Source of the DNA: Adiantum capillus-veneris
Taxonomy: Eukaryota > Streptophyta > Polypodiopsida > Polypodiales > Pteridaceae
Reading direction: 5' to 3'
Assembly: GCA_014529385.2 (NCBI GenBank)
Contig: CM043963.1
Span: 93,243,912 to 93,307,911 of the forward strand
DNA length: 64,000 nucleotides
Below, one piece after another: positions 46,846 to 59,689 of the stretch. Within the stretch, counting starts at the first letter, position 1; each line of letters opens with the position of its first letter. The translations under genes were made by a program, and so were the position numbers. The notes under the pieces were generated by a model. It did no database searches and was not told the origin of the DNA. It saw only the letters and a program-made list of their open reading frames with translations.

Positions 46846-46945
46846 TCTTGTCTTAGTTCGTGCCTACCAGTTTAGGATCCCATAGTACTTTTATCTTATC
46901 ATTTTATCATTTTGTCATTTCGTTTTGTTACTCTGACTTTGTATC

Positions 46946-47584
46946 AGATTCAACACATTGTAACCCTCTGGTCCCATAGGTCATTTTGGCCTTTTTGAAG
47001 ACATTAATGTAATATACCATTTCCTGTCATTTTATTTATCTCTCGATCAAGCACAGGAGCTATGGAGATCCGGATGGCTATGTAGCTATGGGGCTACATA
47101 GCAGAGAGTACAACAGAGGATTTGAGCCATACTCTCTCGACATCTACAATGCAAATGAGGATGGATTCTAGTAGTAGTAGTAGTAGTATTTCTGTTCTAG
47201 TCTTTTAGCACCCACACATGGTATTAGATTCACAGTTTTGTAACAGTTTGGACTCATAGTTGATTTTGGCCTTTTGAAGATGTTAATATAACCTAATTTA
47301 CCTAGATTTAGGTCAAAACATTCACAATTTTGTAACAAACTGGTCTCATAGATCATTTTGGCCTTTTGGAAACATTAGTAGAACATTTCATGCCATACTC
47401 TCTCAATATCTAGAGTGCAAATGAGGATGGATTCTAGTAGTAGTAGTAGTAGTATTTTCTAGTCTTTGAGCACCCAGACATGGTGACATGGTATTAGGTT
47501 TACAATTTTGTAATAGTTTGGACTCATAGTTGATTTTAGCCTTTTGAATACATCAATATAACATCTCATTTCATTCGACTTCGT

Positions 47585-47621
<37 letters not shown>

Positions 47622-48398
47622 AGTATCTTCACATTTTTTGTAATAGTTTGGTCTCATAGGTTATTTTGGCCTTTTGACCTAATTGTAAAGATTAGTAGAA
47701 CATTTCATTTCTTTTCTTTTCTTTCTCTCTATCTTCACATTTTTGGTAACAGTTTGGTCTCATAGGTTATTTTGGCCTTTTACCTAATTTACCTAAGTTC
47801 AGGTCAAAACATTCACAAATTTGTAACAAATTGGTCTCATCCATCATTTTGGCCATTAATTTAACAAATCATTTCATTCTGTCATTTTGGTCATTTTTGT
47901 AAGAGTTTAGTCGGCATAGGTCTATTTCATTTATTTCTCTCTCTTGTGAATTTTTGTAGCATTAATCTAAGAAATCATTTCATTTCATTAACCTCAACCT
48001 AATTTACCCCAAAACATTAACCTAACTTACCCACACATGGTATCAGATTCACAGTTTTGTAATAGTTTGGACGTTAATTTTGAATTTGGCCTTTTGAAGA
48101 CGTTAATATAACCTAATGTACCTAGATTTAGGTCAAAACATTCACAATTTTGTAACAAATTGGTCTCATATATCATTTTGGCCTTTTGGAAACATTAGTA
48201 GAACATTTCATGCCATACTCTCTCGATATCTAGAGTGCAAATGAGGATGGATTCTAGTAGTAGTAGTAGTATTTTCTAGTCTTTTAGCACCCATACATGG
48301 TGACATGGTATCAGGTTTACAGTTTTGTAACAGTTTGGAGTACTCATAGTTGATTTTGGCCTTTTGAAGACGTCAATATAACATCTCATTTCATTCGA

Positions 48399-48453
<55 letters not shown>

Positions 48454-48530
48454 ACATTTTTTGTAACAGTTTGGTCTCATAGGTTATTAAAAACAAATGA
48501 TAATAAATCAAAAATTAACCAAAAAAATTT
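46946..48530. repeat. Complex satellite-like block with two interspersed motifs
   Basis: Motif X (GTAACAGTTTGG-CTCATAG followed by ATTTTGGCCTTTTG) occurs about eleven times, near 46955, 47240, 47335, 47510, 47645, 47745, 47825, 48060, 48160, 48325 and 48460. Motif Y (CATACTCTCT...GCAAATGAGGATGGATTC then a TAG run and a CACCCA-CATGGT end) occurs at about 47131, 47388 and 48206. The order Y-X-X recurs as a higher-order unit, with (CT)n runs at about 47587-47622 and 48403-48451. It does not encode a protein. Confidence 0.8.
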
Positions 48531-49703
48531 AAAACTGGACCAAAATATTTACATGATGAGCGACCTGATTGAGCTTCACACCTTGCCTCAGCTTGCACAC
48601 GCTGCTGTCTCTACAATAAAAACGACAACGTTAACCTTTCCTATCTCTACAATAAAAAAAAGCGTGAGAGAGCGGGGGTAATGATAGTCTAGAATTTTAG
48701 GTGAGTGGTATGGGCATTGAACACCCAACGGATCTCGAAAACCCTAACGAACTGTCGTATTTATTTGTTCTTCTTTTCTGTATGGTTTAACTTGCAGACT
48801 TGAGCGTTCTATGCTTTGTACAGGTGCATCGTCTTGGATGCATTGTTGTACCCTAGCATTGGCAACGGAAGCTTGTCTATAAACATAAGCTGTTTTTCTT
48901 AGAGTGTTTTAACTTTTAATAGAAAGTTACATTCCTAAATTTTTGGAGATCGGAGAATACATGGAGCTCATCGCATATTTACTGTGCAATTTAGTGTTTT
49001 GATCATGTGCTAATGCAAGCAACAGAGGGCATGCTAGAGCACTCTGTAAACCAAGTATGGCCCTACGATTTAAAAAAAATCATGAATGCTTAGAATCTGA
49101 ACAGATGCCGCTTTGGCGAGCATGCCCAGGCAAAAAGGAGATAAAGCGCAGGCAGCCAGGTGCATGATGATGGCGAAGACAGATCAAGATCAAGGCACTC
49201 GATGGGTGAGGGAGGTGTAAGGGGAGCGACGATGGCAGATGGCAGGATTTCCTTGGTTGAAAAGGAAAAGGGGTGGCGAGAGCGTAAGCAGTTGCTGTGC
49301 ATAGGTTTTTTTAAAAATAATGCTGCAGTTTGTAGCAGCCGTAGGGCATAGCCCATGTGTTTCGACTCTTCTCTATTGAGCACCCTGCAGGGGTTCGATT
49401 TCCATTCACTGGCTCTTTTACTAACAGAACCAACAACTTTGAAGTAAGTTTGCTACAAGGATCTTGCGAGACTCGTGTCTAATTCAATATAGAACCTACC
49501 AGTATGTAGAGCTTCAAGTATTAAGATCAAGTACGTCTCCCCAATCTTAGAAAAATGAAAATTCGTTCAAATAGATAGTGTGGACGGAATGGATGGTTTA
49601 ACAATGGGGTGGAAGTTGGAAGGCTGAAAGTAGGCTTGCATGGAAGAGAGGTGAAAAGGAGAGGTCACATCTCTGTTTCCCCGCAAAAGAGAAGCCCCTA
49701 GGG

Positions 49704-49735
<32 letters not shown>

Positions 49736-50086
49736 CATAGAGCGCCTGTCTATGACAAATGAGGAGACGTCTCTCCCCCCCTCTCTCTCTCGCTTTCTGT
49801 GGCTTCAAAAATTAAAACACGTCAAATTGCCCTCGTATGCCATCTTCGCCATTGGGATGAGCTTATCGCCTTGCCCTGTTGGCTACTCGGATGGCAGCGA
49901 CAAACTCTGTATGCAGTGTTTCTTTGAGTTCAAAAATCTCTCCGCCTAGTCGAATCTCACATTTGGTGCTGAGCTGGCGCATCTGGAGGTCAAATTCTGG
50001 CCAGCGATGCACATTCTGCATGCTGCATATCGTCCACCTGTTCTGGAAATTGTTAGTGGAGTTTCCCATACAATGCTAGACGTGAA

Positions 50087-50123
<37 letters not shown>

Positions 50124-50319
50124 ATTCTGACCACGTAGACGTGCTCTCACTCCAGCTAGGGGGGATGCGTGCTGAAGCGAGGGCGCAGGGAGGGAGGGAG
50201 GGAGGGAGGTGGAGGGGGAGAAGGCACGCGCAAGGAATACCATTTTATATTTTTTGAAGCCATTAGGAATACCATTTATTCCTAATTGTGCGTACGAAAT
50301 CGTCTTAAAAATAATATTG
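48531..50319. other. Intergenic DNA, no supported gene
   Basis: Contains (CT)n runs near 49704-49733 and 50091-50120 and a GGGA repeat near 50190. Short open frames (49090-49383, 49752-50134) overlap on both strands and have no recognisable domains. Confidence 0.5.
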
Positions 50320-50705
50320 AGGCATGTGGAGTGGTCATAGAAGCATTAGGGACAACTAGTGTGGCCAGCAGGCTCCGCCCGCCTCTCTCGGTTTTCGTGC
50401 AAGTTCCCTCTCTCTTTGATCATTGTGCGCTCGGACTTGCACGCCACACCCGCAGGATGAAGCAGCTTTTAACGTGTGGGAGAGAAGGGGGGGTCCCTCC
50501 CCCCGTTATAGATAGTATATATATACTTTCTTGACAAAAACAAAGGCATCAATAGCAAGTAGAGATATTGAGGATAACTGACAAAGCTGATTGTGAAAAT
50601 GTGCTAAGGCAAATGCATTTTACAAAGTGAATAAGCCATGAGGCAATGCACAAAGGAGGATATCATTGGAGGTAAACTAGGAGATGAGGGAGGAACATGG
50701 TTGAT
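50320..50705 (+). repeat. Dispersed repeat, copy 2, interrupted by a small Helitron
   Basis: Matches 33958-34200 from GGCATGTGGAGTGGTCATAG through AGGAGATGAGGGAGG, with about 170 extra bases after GGGACAA. The left part of the match also includes AAGCATTAG. Confidence 0.8.
50356..50526 (-). mobile_element. Small nonautonomous Helitron, about 170 bp
   Basis: The segment absent from the homologous copy near 33985 ends on the minus strand with a hairpin (GCGGGC, GGA, GCCTGC, one G-T pair; 50368-50382) about 8 bases before CTAG (50356-50359), followed by T. The other end is a TATATATACTATCTATAAC stretch, similar to many plant Helitron starts although the exact TC tip is unclear. Confidence 0.6.
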
Positions 50706-50711
50706 GTGACA

Positions 50712-50716
<5 letters not shown>

Positions 50717-50747
<31 letters not shown>

Positions 50748-50760
50748 CGCGCGCGCGCGC
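50717..50760. repeat. Compound (GT)n(GA)n(GC)n microsatellite
   Basis: Equivalent tracts occur at about 52845-52921 and 55640-55720, one per duplication unit; only this copy ends in a GC run. Confidence 0.9.
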
Positions 50761-51227
50761 TAGAAAAAGCTAATAAAAATTAGCAAACCATAAAAACATT
50801 GTTGTATTGCAAAGTGGGCGCTTGTCTCAGCATGTGTGTTGGAGCATGGAATAGGGAAGCCACATACATCAAGTGGTGTAGTGGATGGCTAGAGTAGAGA
50901 GAGCCGCTATGGGTGATGACACAATGCTAGAGAGGTGGCTAGAGTAGAGAGAGCCGCTATGGATGATGACACAATTCTAGAGAGGTGGCTAGAGTGTGAA
51001 GTCAAGGTGACCTGCGCAATGACCACTACAAGTTTTGAGTGTGAAGCCAAGGTGACATGGGCAAGGACCACTACATGTTTTGGAAACGTGGGCAAGCCTC
51101 CACACTACCTCGCATGGGCATGCTAAAATGGGATCGATGACTGAGGTGATTTGGGTCGTCAGATGTATATTTGTAAATTCGGGCATTTGGTAAATTTGGG
51201 GAGAAAAGTAAATTCGGGTCAATCCAC

Positions 51228-51300
51228 ACCTCATGTCTTGAACCCTTGACCTCCCCACCACGAGCCATGTGCACTAACCACTACGTCCTCATGCATACGT
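51228..51300 (-). repeat. tRNA-derived SINE-like fragment
   Basis: On the minus strand a box-A-like TAGTGGTTAGTGC is followed about 30 bases later by a box-B-like GGGTTCAAGAC. It lies in the 400-base segment present only in duplication unit 1, so that segment may be a SINE-containing insertion. There is no full cloverleaf. Confidence 0.4.
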
Positions 51301-52841
51301 TGATATATAGGGGATTTGAGTATGTCATATTGTAAATGTGGGTCGATTAGTAAATTCGTGGCAAATTTGTAAATTTGGACAAGCTAGTTAATTCTGGGCA
51401 ACGTCAGATCTGGCGGTCCATGATTGACGCGCCTTGCGTTTTCCTCCACCATTGATCACATTTGCGCATGCCCGTGTGATATACTGATGAGGGCGAGCCA
51501 GGGACCCTAATGTTCATGGAATTGCTATTGTTGATAAATGCCGCCTATGTCGTGTGTATGCACTAAAAGCTAATTAGAAGTATTAGAGGTACTTTTTAAC
51601 TGGAAATAATTGCAAAACTTTGGGTACATTTTAAGATTTTTGCGAGGCTCGAGTAGAGGCGATGAAGTGGTCGCAAGTAGTGAGTTGGGCTGTTTGCTGC
51701 ACAATGAGTTGGGAGACAGTTGTGGTGAGTTAGGTTTGGTAAGCTACTATCCGAGGGTCGGGCTCTGTGCACTCAATTGAGATTCAAAGTGGGGAATACC
51801 TCAAGCTTTGTGTTTTTCTTCTGCTCTTCTCAATATACCTACTTCGGAGTTGAATCTGGTCGGTTAGGCCTACACGCTACTGCTTTGGCAACTCAAGGAT
51901 CGTAGTCCACTCCCACGGATCGCGATCGGTGTTCTCATCACCACCCTTGTGAAGATGGTGAGCACATGACTGGTTTGCATTGTGGGAGGCCCTTGCTAAT
52001 ATAGGTGGCGTAGGTGTCGGAGGTGTGCTTGTTGTGTCCAAGAAGATAATAATTATAAAAAGAAGAAAGTAAGCCATCAAAACTAACATAATATGGCGGA
52101 AGGAGGAGCCCTTTACACATGTCAAAATCTGCGACATGAAGGCTAAACTACAAAATTGAGAGAAGCCCCTATGCACGGGATAAAGAGGGAGAGAGAAAAA
52201 GAAAGAGAGGCCATTGAAGTCGGCCAGCCGTACTAGTTCTCAATAAAGTGAAAGTAAGAAATCATTTCAGCTAATCGCGATCCTTTCTTGGCCACGGATC
52301 GTGATCGACAACGGGGTTGACCTTTAAGTTGAAGTGATGGTATCTAGAGGGGGATTCCCACGTATCCTATCAGGGGGCACTACATTATGAAACTCGAAGG
52401 AGGTGAGCTAGATGGCACTATGGGGGGGGATACCGGATTCCCCTTGGCGGGGATTTGTGTTCAAGGTGGAAGGGAGAAAGAGGAGCTCTGATTCATACGC
52501 AGACATTGCCAATCCAGAGAAGATCCCAAAGCCTTCTCACTTTGGAGTTCGAACAATGATAGAGGACATACTTCACGGAGGTATCAGGCGCAAACAAAAC
52601 AAATTTGAAGACGGCTACATGCTTCATGCAAAGTTTAGCCCTGAGCTGGACTCCAAGACTTGTAGACTTGTTGTGTGCTCTCGGTGGTTATCTATTTTAT
52701 GGGCCATCGTATGACCACTTAGAACCTATGGGATTGGGGGCTGCTACTGCATTGAACAATAGAAGTGAGATATGCCAGTTCACAGCTATGGGGAAAGGCT
52801 TCTATGTGGCTAGGTGTTCCTCCGAGCAGACGATATGTGTG

Positions 52842-52923
<82 letters not shown>

Positions 52924-53716
52924 CTAATAAAAATTAGCAAACCATAAAAACATTGTTGTATTGCAAAGTGGGAACTGTCTCAACATGTGTGTTGGAGCAT
53001 GGAATAGGGAAGCCACATAGATCAGGTGGTGTAGTGGATGGTTAGAGTAGAGAGAGCCGCTATGGCTGATGACACAATGCTAGAGAGGTGGCTAGAGTGT
53101 GAAGCCAAGGTGACATGAACAAGGACCACTACAAGTTTTGGAAACGTGAGCAAGGGACCCTAATGTTCTATGGAATTGATATTGTTGATAAATGCCGCCT
53201 ATGTCATGTGTATGCACTAAAAGCTAATTAGAAGTATTAGAGGTACTTTTTAACTGGAAATAATTGCAAAAATTTGGGTACATTTTAAGATTTTTGCGAG
53301 GCTCGAGCAAAGGCGATGAAGTGGTCGCAAGTAGTGAGTTGGGCTGTTTGCTGCACAATGAGCTGGGAGACAGTTGTGGTGAGTTAGGTTTGGTAAGCTA
53401 CTATCTGAGGGTTGGGCTCTGTGCACTCAATTGAGATTCAAGGCAAGGAATACCTCAAGCTTTGCGTTTTTCTTCTGCTCTTGTCAATATACCTACTTCG
53501 GAGGTGAATCTGGCCGGCTAAGGCCTACGCACTTCTGCTTTGGCAACTCAAGGATCGTGGTTCACTCCCACAGATTGCGATTGGTGTTCTCATCAGCACC
53601 CTTGTGAAGAAGACGAACACATGACTAGTTTGCATTATAGGAGGCCCTTGCTAATATAGGTGGTGTAGGTGTCGAAGGTGTGCTTGTTGTGTCCAAGAAG
53701 AAATTAATTATAACAA

Positions 53717-54848
53717 GTGATAAAATCACGAGACATGCTATGAGAAGGTGTCTCTAAGTAAAACCAAGTGATAAAATCACTAGGCCTTCCACGCATATTA
53801 GAAATTTCTTTGTTACATGCAATTTTTCAAACCCCCTTTCATATGCTTTGTGTAATGCAATCAACTAGTATAATTTGCAATATATAACGTTAACTGAAGG
53901 GTATAAACAAAAAAAATGATAGGCAATTTTGAGATTCTAGCGGTTAAATGACATGAGGTTTTTTTAAAGCACTTGTTTTAATAGACAAAATAGCCCTTGA
54001 CAAAAAAAAAAAAGTGTCTTTTTAGGCCTTGATCTAAGTGTAGATCCCACTTTAGAAGCTTTACATCTCTAAGGTTTAAAAAAACAAACAAACATAAGCA
54101 TAGAGAAATAGCACCTCTAATCTCTACCTCTCTAAGCTTTAGAGCCCTATGCTCTAAACTCCACTTTAAAATTTTTACATCTTTAAATTTCAGAGCCCCA
54201 TTTATAAATTTAAAACTATAGATCCTTAACTTGTAAATTCCACTTTAAAAGCTCTAAAGTTCTAAGCCTAGAAACTCTAGCACCTCATGGTGATCCTCCC
54301 TTACATGTGTGAGTATATGTAACCTTTTCACTTTCTCTAATTCAAATTTTTTCCTTCTAAAAAGAAAACTCCAGGTGCTCATTGGAGACCTTAGTTCAAA
54401 AGTTCTACATCTTAAGTTTTAAACTGAGCTTTAAAACCTCTAAAAATAAAAATAAAAAATCTCTATAGATTAAGGCTTCAAATGATAGATCCCTTCATGA
54501 AAGTTTGAACCAGCAAAAATAACAACTTTAGTCTTTCAATTCAAGTTTCAACTTTTCAACGGTGAAGAACTTCTTAAAATGAGATCTTACATGTCCATCA
54601 TTAGATTTACACACTCTTCATTTAAATGAAGGTTGAATATCTTATTTATTTCATATTTCAAAACTCAAAACATGTTCATCATTAGATTCACACACTTTTC
54701 ATTTAAATGAGTGCCCACTATCTTGTTTCAACCAATCAACATTTTCGACCTATCAAAAAATGCTTTAAAATACAACTCAACCTTTTTTCTATTTTAGTCA
54801 AGAAAAAGAGAAAGCGTCTCTATAGCCTTTGACCTTTGGGCAGGCCAA
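53717..54848. other. Insertion of about 1.13 kb in duplication unit 2
   Basis: AT-rich, noncoding, with a short direct repeat of AAGTGATAAAATCAC near its left end (53717-53790) and repeated phrases such as TTAAATGA and CTCTAA. It is absent from unit 1 at the equivalent point (about 52050). Clear terminal repeats are not seen, so its class is unknown. Confidence 0.65.
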
Positions 54849-55634
54849 AAAGAAGAAAGTAAGCCATCTAAACTAACATAATATGGCGGAAGGGGGAGCC
54901 CTTTACACGTGTCAAAATCTACGACATGAAGGCTAAACTCCAAAACTGAGAGAAGCCTCTATGCACGCGGTAAAGAAGGCGAGAGAAAAAGAAAGAGAGA
55001 CCGTCGAAGGCGGCCGGCCGTACTAGTTCTCAATAAAGTGAAAGTAAGGAAGCATTTCAACTCATCACGATCCTTTCATGGCCACGGATTGCGATCCATA
55101 GGGAGAGGTTGAACTTCAAGTTGAAGTGGTGGTATCTAGGGGGTGATTCCCACCTATCCTGTCAGGGGACACTACATATATTATGGAACTCGAAGGAGGT
55201 GAGCTAGATGGCACTATGGGGAGGACACCAGATTCCCCTAGGCAGGGTTTGTGTTCAAGGTGGAAGGGAGAAAGAGAAACTCTGATTCATACACAGACAT
55301 TGCCAATCCAGAGAAGATCCTTAAGCCTTCTCACTTTGGAGTTCAAACAATGATAGATGACATACTTCACGGAGCTATCAGGCGCAGTCAAAACAAATCT
55401 AAAGATGGCAATGTGCTTCATGCACAGTTTAGCCCTGAGGCTGCACTCCAATACTTGTAGATTTGTTGTGTGCTGTCGGTGGTGCTCTATTTTATGGGCC
55501 GTCGGATGACCACTTAGAACCTATTGGAATGGGCTGTTGCAGTGTTGAACAATAGAAGTAAGATTTGCCAGTTCAAAGCTAAGGGTAAAGGCTTCTATGT
55601 GGCTAGGTATGTCTTCGAGCAGACGATATGTGTG

Positions 55635-55722
<88 letters not shown>

Positions 55723-55858
55723 CTAATAAAAATTAGCAAACCATAAAATCATTTTTGTATTGCAAAGTGGGCACTTGTGTCCCCATGTGTGTTGGAGCAT
55801 GGAATAGGGAAGCCACATAGATCAGGTGGTGTAGTGGATGGCTAGAGTAGAGAGAGCC

Positions 55859-56575
55859 TGTAACATTTAATGATCTAGTAACTTGTGCATAGTGGAAAAT
55901 AACATAGACATATTGAGCATTTCATTAAGAATAGATTCCTAATGAGCATAGCAAGAGTGCTTGGATGGAGAGAGCAACAAAAGAATAACACCTAGCTAGA
56001 TAGGCATGAACAATACTTCAAAAAGACAGAGAAATTAAGCTACTGACAATAGTTGAGGACCGGATTTACATGGAGCCGGTTCCCCCTTGAAAAGGCTTTG
56101 TATTATAGGTTTTCCCATCAAGGGAGACATTTTACAATACAATACTTTGTGTTCTTTCAATAACTTGATGGTGCAATGAAAATGGAAGCTTCAGGTAACA
56201 AGCTTACACTTGAAAACACAACATCAATTACTCTCTTCTCACAAGCTTGGAGTAGATAATGAGCTTTCCATTAAAGCTTGAGAAGGAGATAGGCTTCTTT
56301 ACTTCACACATGAGCTTGTGTGAGTGTGTGTGTGTGATATTTCCTTGCAAAATCAGCCCCCTCTCTCTCTTGGTCGACCCCTCTTGCTATTTGCTCATGC
56401 TGGCATCCTATTGGCCCCTGCAAAGCTTAACCAATGACAATTAAGAAGCATAAGTGATAGCCTTGTGACATGTGTACCCCTTTCCCCTTTTGTGAGAGCT
56501 TTAGGTATTTAAATAAAGCAATGAAACTCTCATTGGACCTCTTAGTCTTCTATGTGGCAATAGGAAATTATGACA
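55859..56575 (-). repeat. LTR (about 717 bp) of the Ty3-Gypsy element
   Basis: TGTAACATT at one end and TTATGACA at the other give TG...CA borders. On the minus strand it follows a purine tract (AAGAGAGAGG) that in turn follows the Gypsy integrase, so it is the 3' LTR. It interrupts the third duplication unit exactly after AGAGAGCC. Confidence 0.7.
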
Positions 56576-57029
56576 TTACCTCTCTCTTAAAATCATAGTC
56601 GTCCTCGACTATGAGGTAGAGAAGATAAAGCCTTGTCATTAGTCCGTTTGCTAGCGGGTAGAGGATCCCTATTTTACCCTACGACATCGTCCCAAAATGG
56701 ATGACTAGTCCATTTGGTGCTTGAGAGCGTTAGGTGTCGCAAGCATGTCTGCACATTAGTCCGTATCAATCTTCCATAGTAGGGTGACAAGCTCTACTTG
56801 GTGTTTGGGAGACATCATCTTCGCAAACATGATCCTAAGCATGCATACTTCTTAACATTTGTGCACAATAAAGACAAAGAGAGGTTTATAAGACAAAAAC
56901 TTTGTTCATTTAATAATTTTTACATTTGCTTACTCTAGGGATGCATTGTAAGCATTGACAAGGTTTAGGCCTTGCATCCATCCATCTAGCATCTTCAAAA
57001 GGATAGTTCTTAAATTTAATAAGATACCG
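56576..57029 (-). other. Untranslated region between Gypsy pol and its 3' LTR
   Basis: No coding sequence. It contains the putative polypurine tract next to the LTR and a GTCGAGGACGACTATGATTT stretch that is common between Gypsy pol and the 3' LTR in plants. Confidence 0.6.
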
Positions 57030-59681
57030 TTAGAGAATGGACTCGGCCTGTAGCACCTCTTCTTGGTCCTCGATTTTCGGTGGGTCTTCAATAGTTGGTT
57101 CTTGAGGTGGCTCTCTTTTGTAAGGCTTTAGTAGGCTCACATGGAAAGCATTTCGTATGAGCCAATGACTGGGCAATTTGAGTTGATAGGCCATCTCATT
57201 GATTGGTCTAAGAATTTGGAATGGACCATAGTACCTTTTTGCTAATTTAGCATAGTACTTTTGGTGTCCAGTAGGATTCTTGCCCGCTGTGTGTCTTAAA
57301 CAATCCTTGGGAAATTTAAGTAAGACCCAATCATTTTGTTTAAAGGCTTGAGCTATTCTGTGCTTATCAGCAGTAGCCTTTTTCCTTTGCTGTGAGATAG
57401 AGATAGCATTCTTAATCTTTTGAAAAGATTCTTGTAGGTCTCGGCTATACTCATCTACAACGAAGATCTTCCCGTGTACCTTAAGTAGCAGGGGACTTTT
57501 AGATCTTCCCTCAATTAGCTCAAAAGATGCTTTTTCTGTGGAGGTATGTATAGTGTTATTGTATGCATACTCCACTAATGGTAATTACTTCTCCGATTGG
57601 GACCTTTGATCTACTTCCGTTACATAGGCTTTTAGTAGATCAAGAATTGTTAGGTTAGCTATTTCACTTTGGCCATCTGTTTGCGGCGGGTGATAGGCCA
57701 AAGAGAAGTTTAGCCTTGTCCCTAAATTCTCAAAGAGACCCTTTCAGAAATTATTGGTCATTCTAGGATCTCTATCCGACACTATGGACATTAGCAAGCC
57801 ATGCTACTTGAAGATTTGTGATATGAAGAGGGTTGCCATTTGATTGGCTTTGATAGTCTTTTTGATAGGTATAAAATGAGCTTGTTTGCTGAACCTGTTT
57901 ACTATCATCCATATTCCGTACTCCCATGGATAGACTTAGGCAATCCAAAGATAAAATCCATGGATAAGCTCTCCCATGGTGAATTTAGGATTGGCAAAGG
58001 TTGAAGCAATCTAGGTTGCTTCCCTCTATCAAACTTTGTCTTTTGGCATACCACACATTTAGAAACATACTCTTGTATGTTTGCTTTCATGGCAGGCCAA
58101 TAGAAACATGTTTCTATCCCTTTAGGGTAGACTGAATCCCTCTATGCCCCGCATAAGGAGGAGCATGAGATTCATACATTACTTTCTCACGTAGTGAGTT
58201 AGTAACGCATAGTCTATTTCCATAGAGAAGATAACCATCTTGTAAGGTAAATGGTTCTTCTTTCTTCCGTAGTGCAAGGAATGAAATCACATCTCTAAAT
58301 TCTGGATCAATAGCGTACTCATTTATCATAGAAGATACATCATTGTGACTTGCTATGGAAACTACATTCACTCTCGGCCGTCTTGAGAGTGCATCGGCTA
58401 CTTGATTATGCTTGCCAGCAATGTGAGCAATATGAAAATGAATTTTCAAAAGGAAATTTTCCCACCTAATTTATTTGTCGAAGAGCTTGGTCTGCGTCAT
58501 GAAGTAAAGGCTTTGGTGATCTGTCCGTAAAATGAAAGGAGTCCCCAATATATAGTGCTTTCACGAGTCTAAGGCATGTAGAATTGCGAGGAGTTCCTTT
58601 TCATATATACCTATAGCTTGCTCAATAGGGTTGAGCCTTTGCCTTTCGTAGGCTATGGAGTGCCCTTCTTGGAGTAAAACAGCTCCAACGCAATCACCAC
58701 AAGAATCACATTGGACCTCAAATGGGTTTGAGAGATCCAGCAGTGTAAGCACAAGTTAAGAGATAAAGCTTTTCTTTAAGCTTTTCAAAAGCATTGTTCT
58801 CCTTAGACGGCCATATATACCTAATTTTTTTCTTTGTTAGGACATGTAATGGTCTCGCAATTTGTGAGAACTTTTCTATGAAGCATCTATAGATTGCGCA
58901 CATACCTATAAAGCTTCTTAGTTCATGTTGATTCCTTGGATTAGGCCATCTTTTTATTACCTCTATCTTTGATGGATCGGATCCATTTGGATGCCATCTT
59001 GAGAGATATTGTGACCTAAATACTGAATCTCTTGTAAGAAAAACTCACTTTTATTTCGATTAATATAAAGTTTATTCTCTCGTAAGACTTAAAATATTAC
59101 CTCGAGGTGCTGCTTATGTTCGTCTAGTAAATTAGAGTAGATGATTATATCATCAAAAAACACTCCAGTAAAGGTTCGATGAGGCCTGAATAGCTTCTCC
59201 ATCAAGTGGTTAAATGTGGCTGGTGCATTGGTCAAGCCAAAAGACATGAGAATGTATTTGTACAGACCAAACTTATTGCAAAATGCGGTCTTTACAATGT
59301 CTTGATCAAATATCCTTATTTTATGGTAGCCACTTTTTAGGTCAATTCTAGTGAAGTAGGTTGACCCTTGTAGCTTAGCAAATAGGTCAATTCTACTGAA
59401 GTAGGTCGACACTTATATCTTATCAAATAGGTCTTCTACAGAGGAATGGGAAACCTATTCTTGATAGTGATCCTATTTAGTGCTCTATAGTCGACACACA
59501 TACGATATGTGCCGTCTTTCTTTTGCACTAATAACACGGATGAACAAAATGGAGATGAGCTAGGCCTAACCATGCCCTTCTCAACTAACTCATGCACTTG
59601 CCGCATAATCTCCTCTTGTTGAACTTGGGAAACTCTATAAGGAGGTTTCATTAGGAAAAAATTGGACCCCCTTGGGGCCAT
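57030..59681 (-). pseudogene. Ty3-Gypsy pol, 5'-truncated and frameshifted
   Basis: Minus-strand order is RT, RNase H, integrase. RT pieces: [39 protein letters not shown] (59681-59436) and RIDLKSGYHKIRI, FGLTNAPATFNHLM and the catalytic FFDDIIIYS (59412-59089). RNase H pieces: 58903-58561 (SCGDCVGAVLLQEG) and HIAGKHNQVADALSRRP near 58430. The integrase zinc region includes H...CVVCQKTKFDRGKQP (58449-57905), and 57575-57030 is the integrase C-terminal part with LLKPYKREPP. Gag, protease and the start of RT are missing beyond 59690, where the sequence changes abruptly. Several stops and frame changes make it inactive. There is an in-frame 45-bp duplication in RT. Confidence 0.93.
59339..59428. 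repeat. 45-bp tandem duplication in the Gypsy RT
   Basis: 59339-59383 and 59384-59428 are diverged tandem copies. In protein they read FAKLQGSTYFTRIDL and FDKISVSTYFSRIDL, so fifteen residues around a catalytic RT block were duplicated in frame. Confidence 0.85.
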
Positions 59682-59689
59682 GTAAGGAT

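Larger units (their letters stand above)
50710..55858 (+). repeat. Tandem segmental duplication, two units plus a partial third
   Basis: Unit 1 is about 50710-52840, unit 2 about 52841-55630, and the start of unit 3 about 55631-55858. Each begins with a GT-then-GA microsatellite followed by AGCTAATAAAAATTAGCAAA (50766, 52920, 55720). Later landmarks repeat in order: GGGACCCTAATGTTC (51499, 53156), GTAAGCCATC with CATAATATGGCGG (52070, 54860) and AAGGTGGAAGGGAGAAAGAG (52462, 55256). Unit 1 has about 400 extra bases at 51095-51497; unit 2 has about 1.13 kb extra at 53717-54848. Unit 3 is cut by the LTR at 55859. No convincing gene lies inside; frames such as 52412-52714 and 55251-55460 are repeated unit sequence of unknown nature. 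Confidence 0.85.

Noticed and set aside
52412..52937. Candidate protein MALWGGIPDSPWRGF... in duplication unit 1
   Set aside because: Its counterpart in unit 2 (55251) is shorter and both run into microsatellite; no conservation of frame length.
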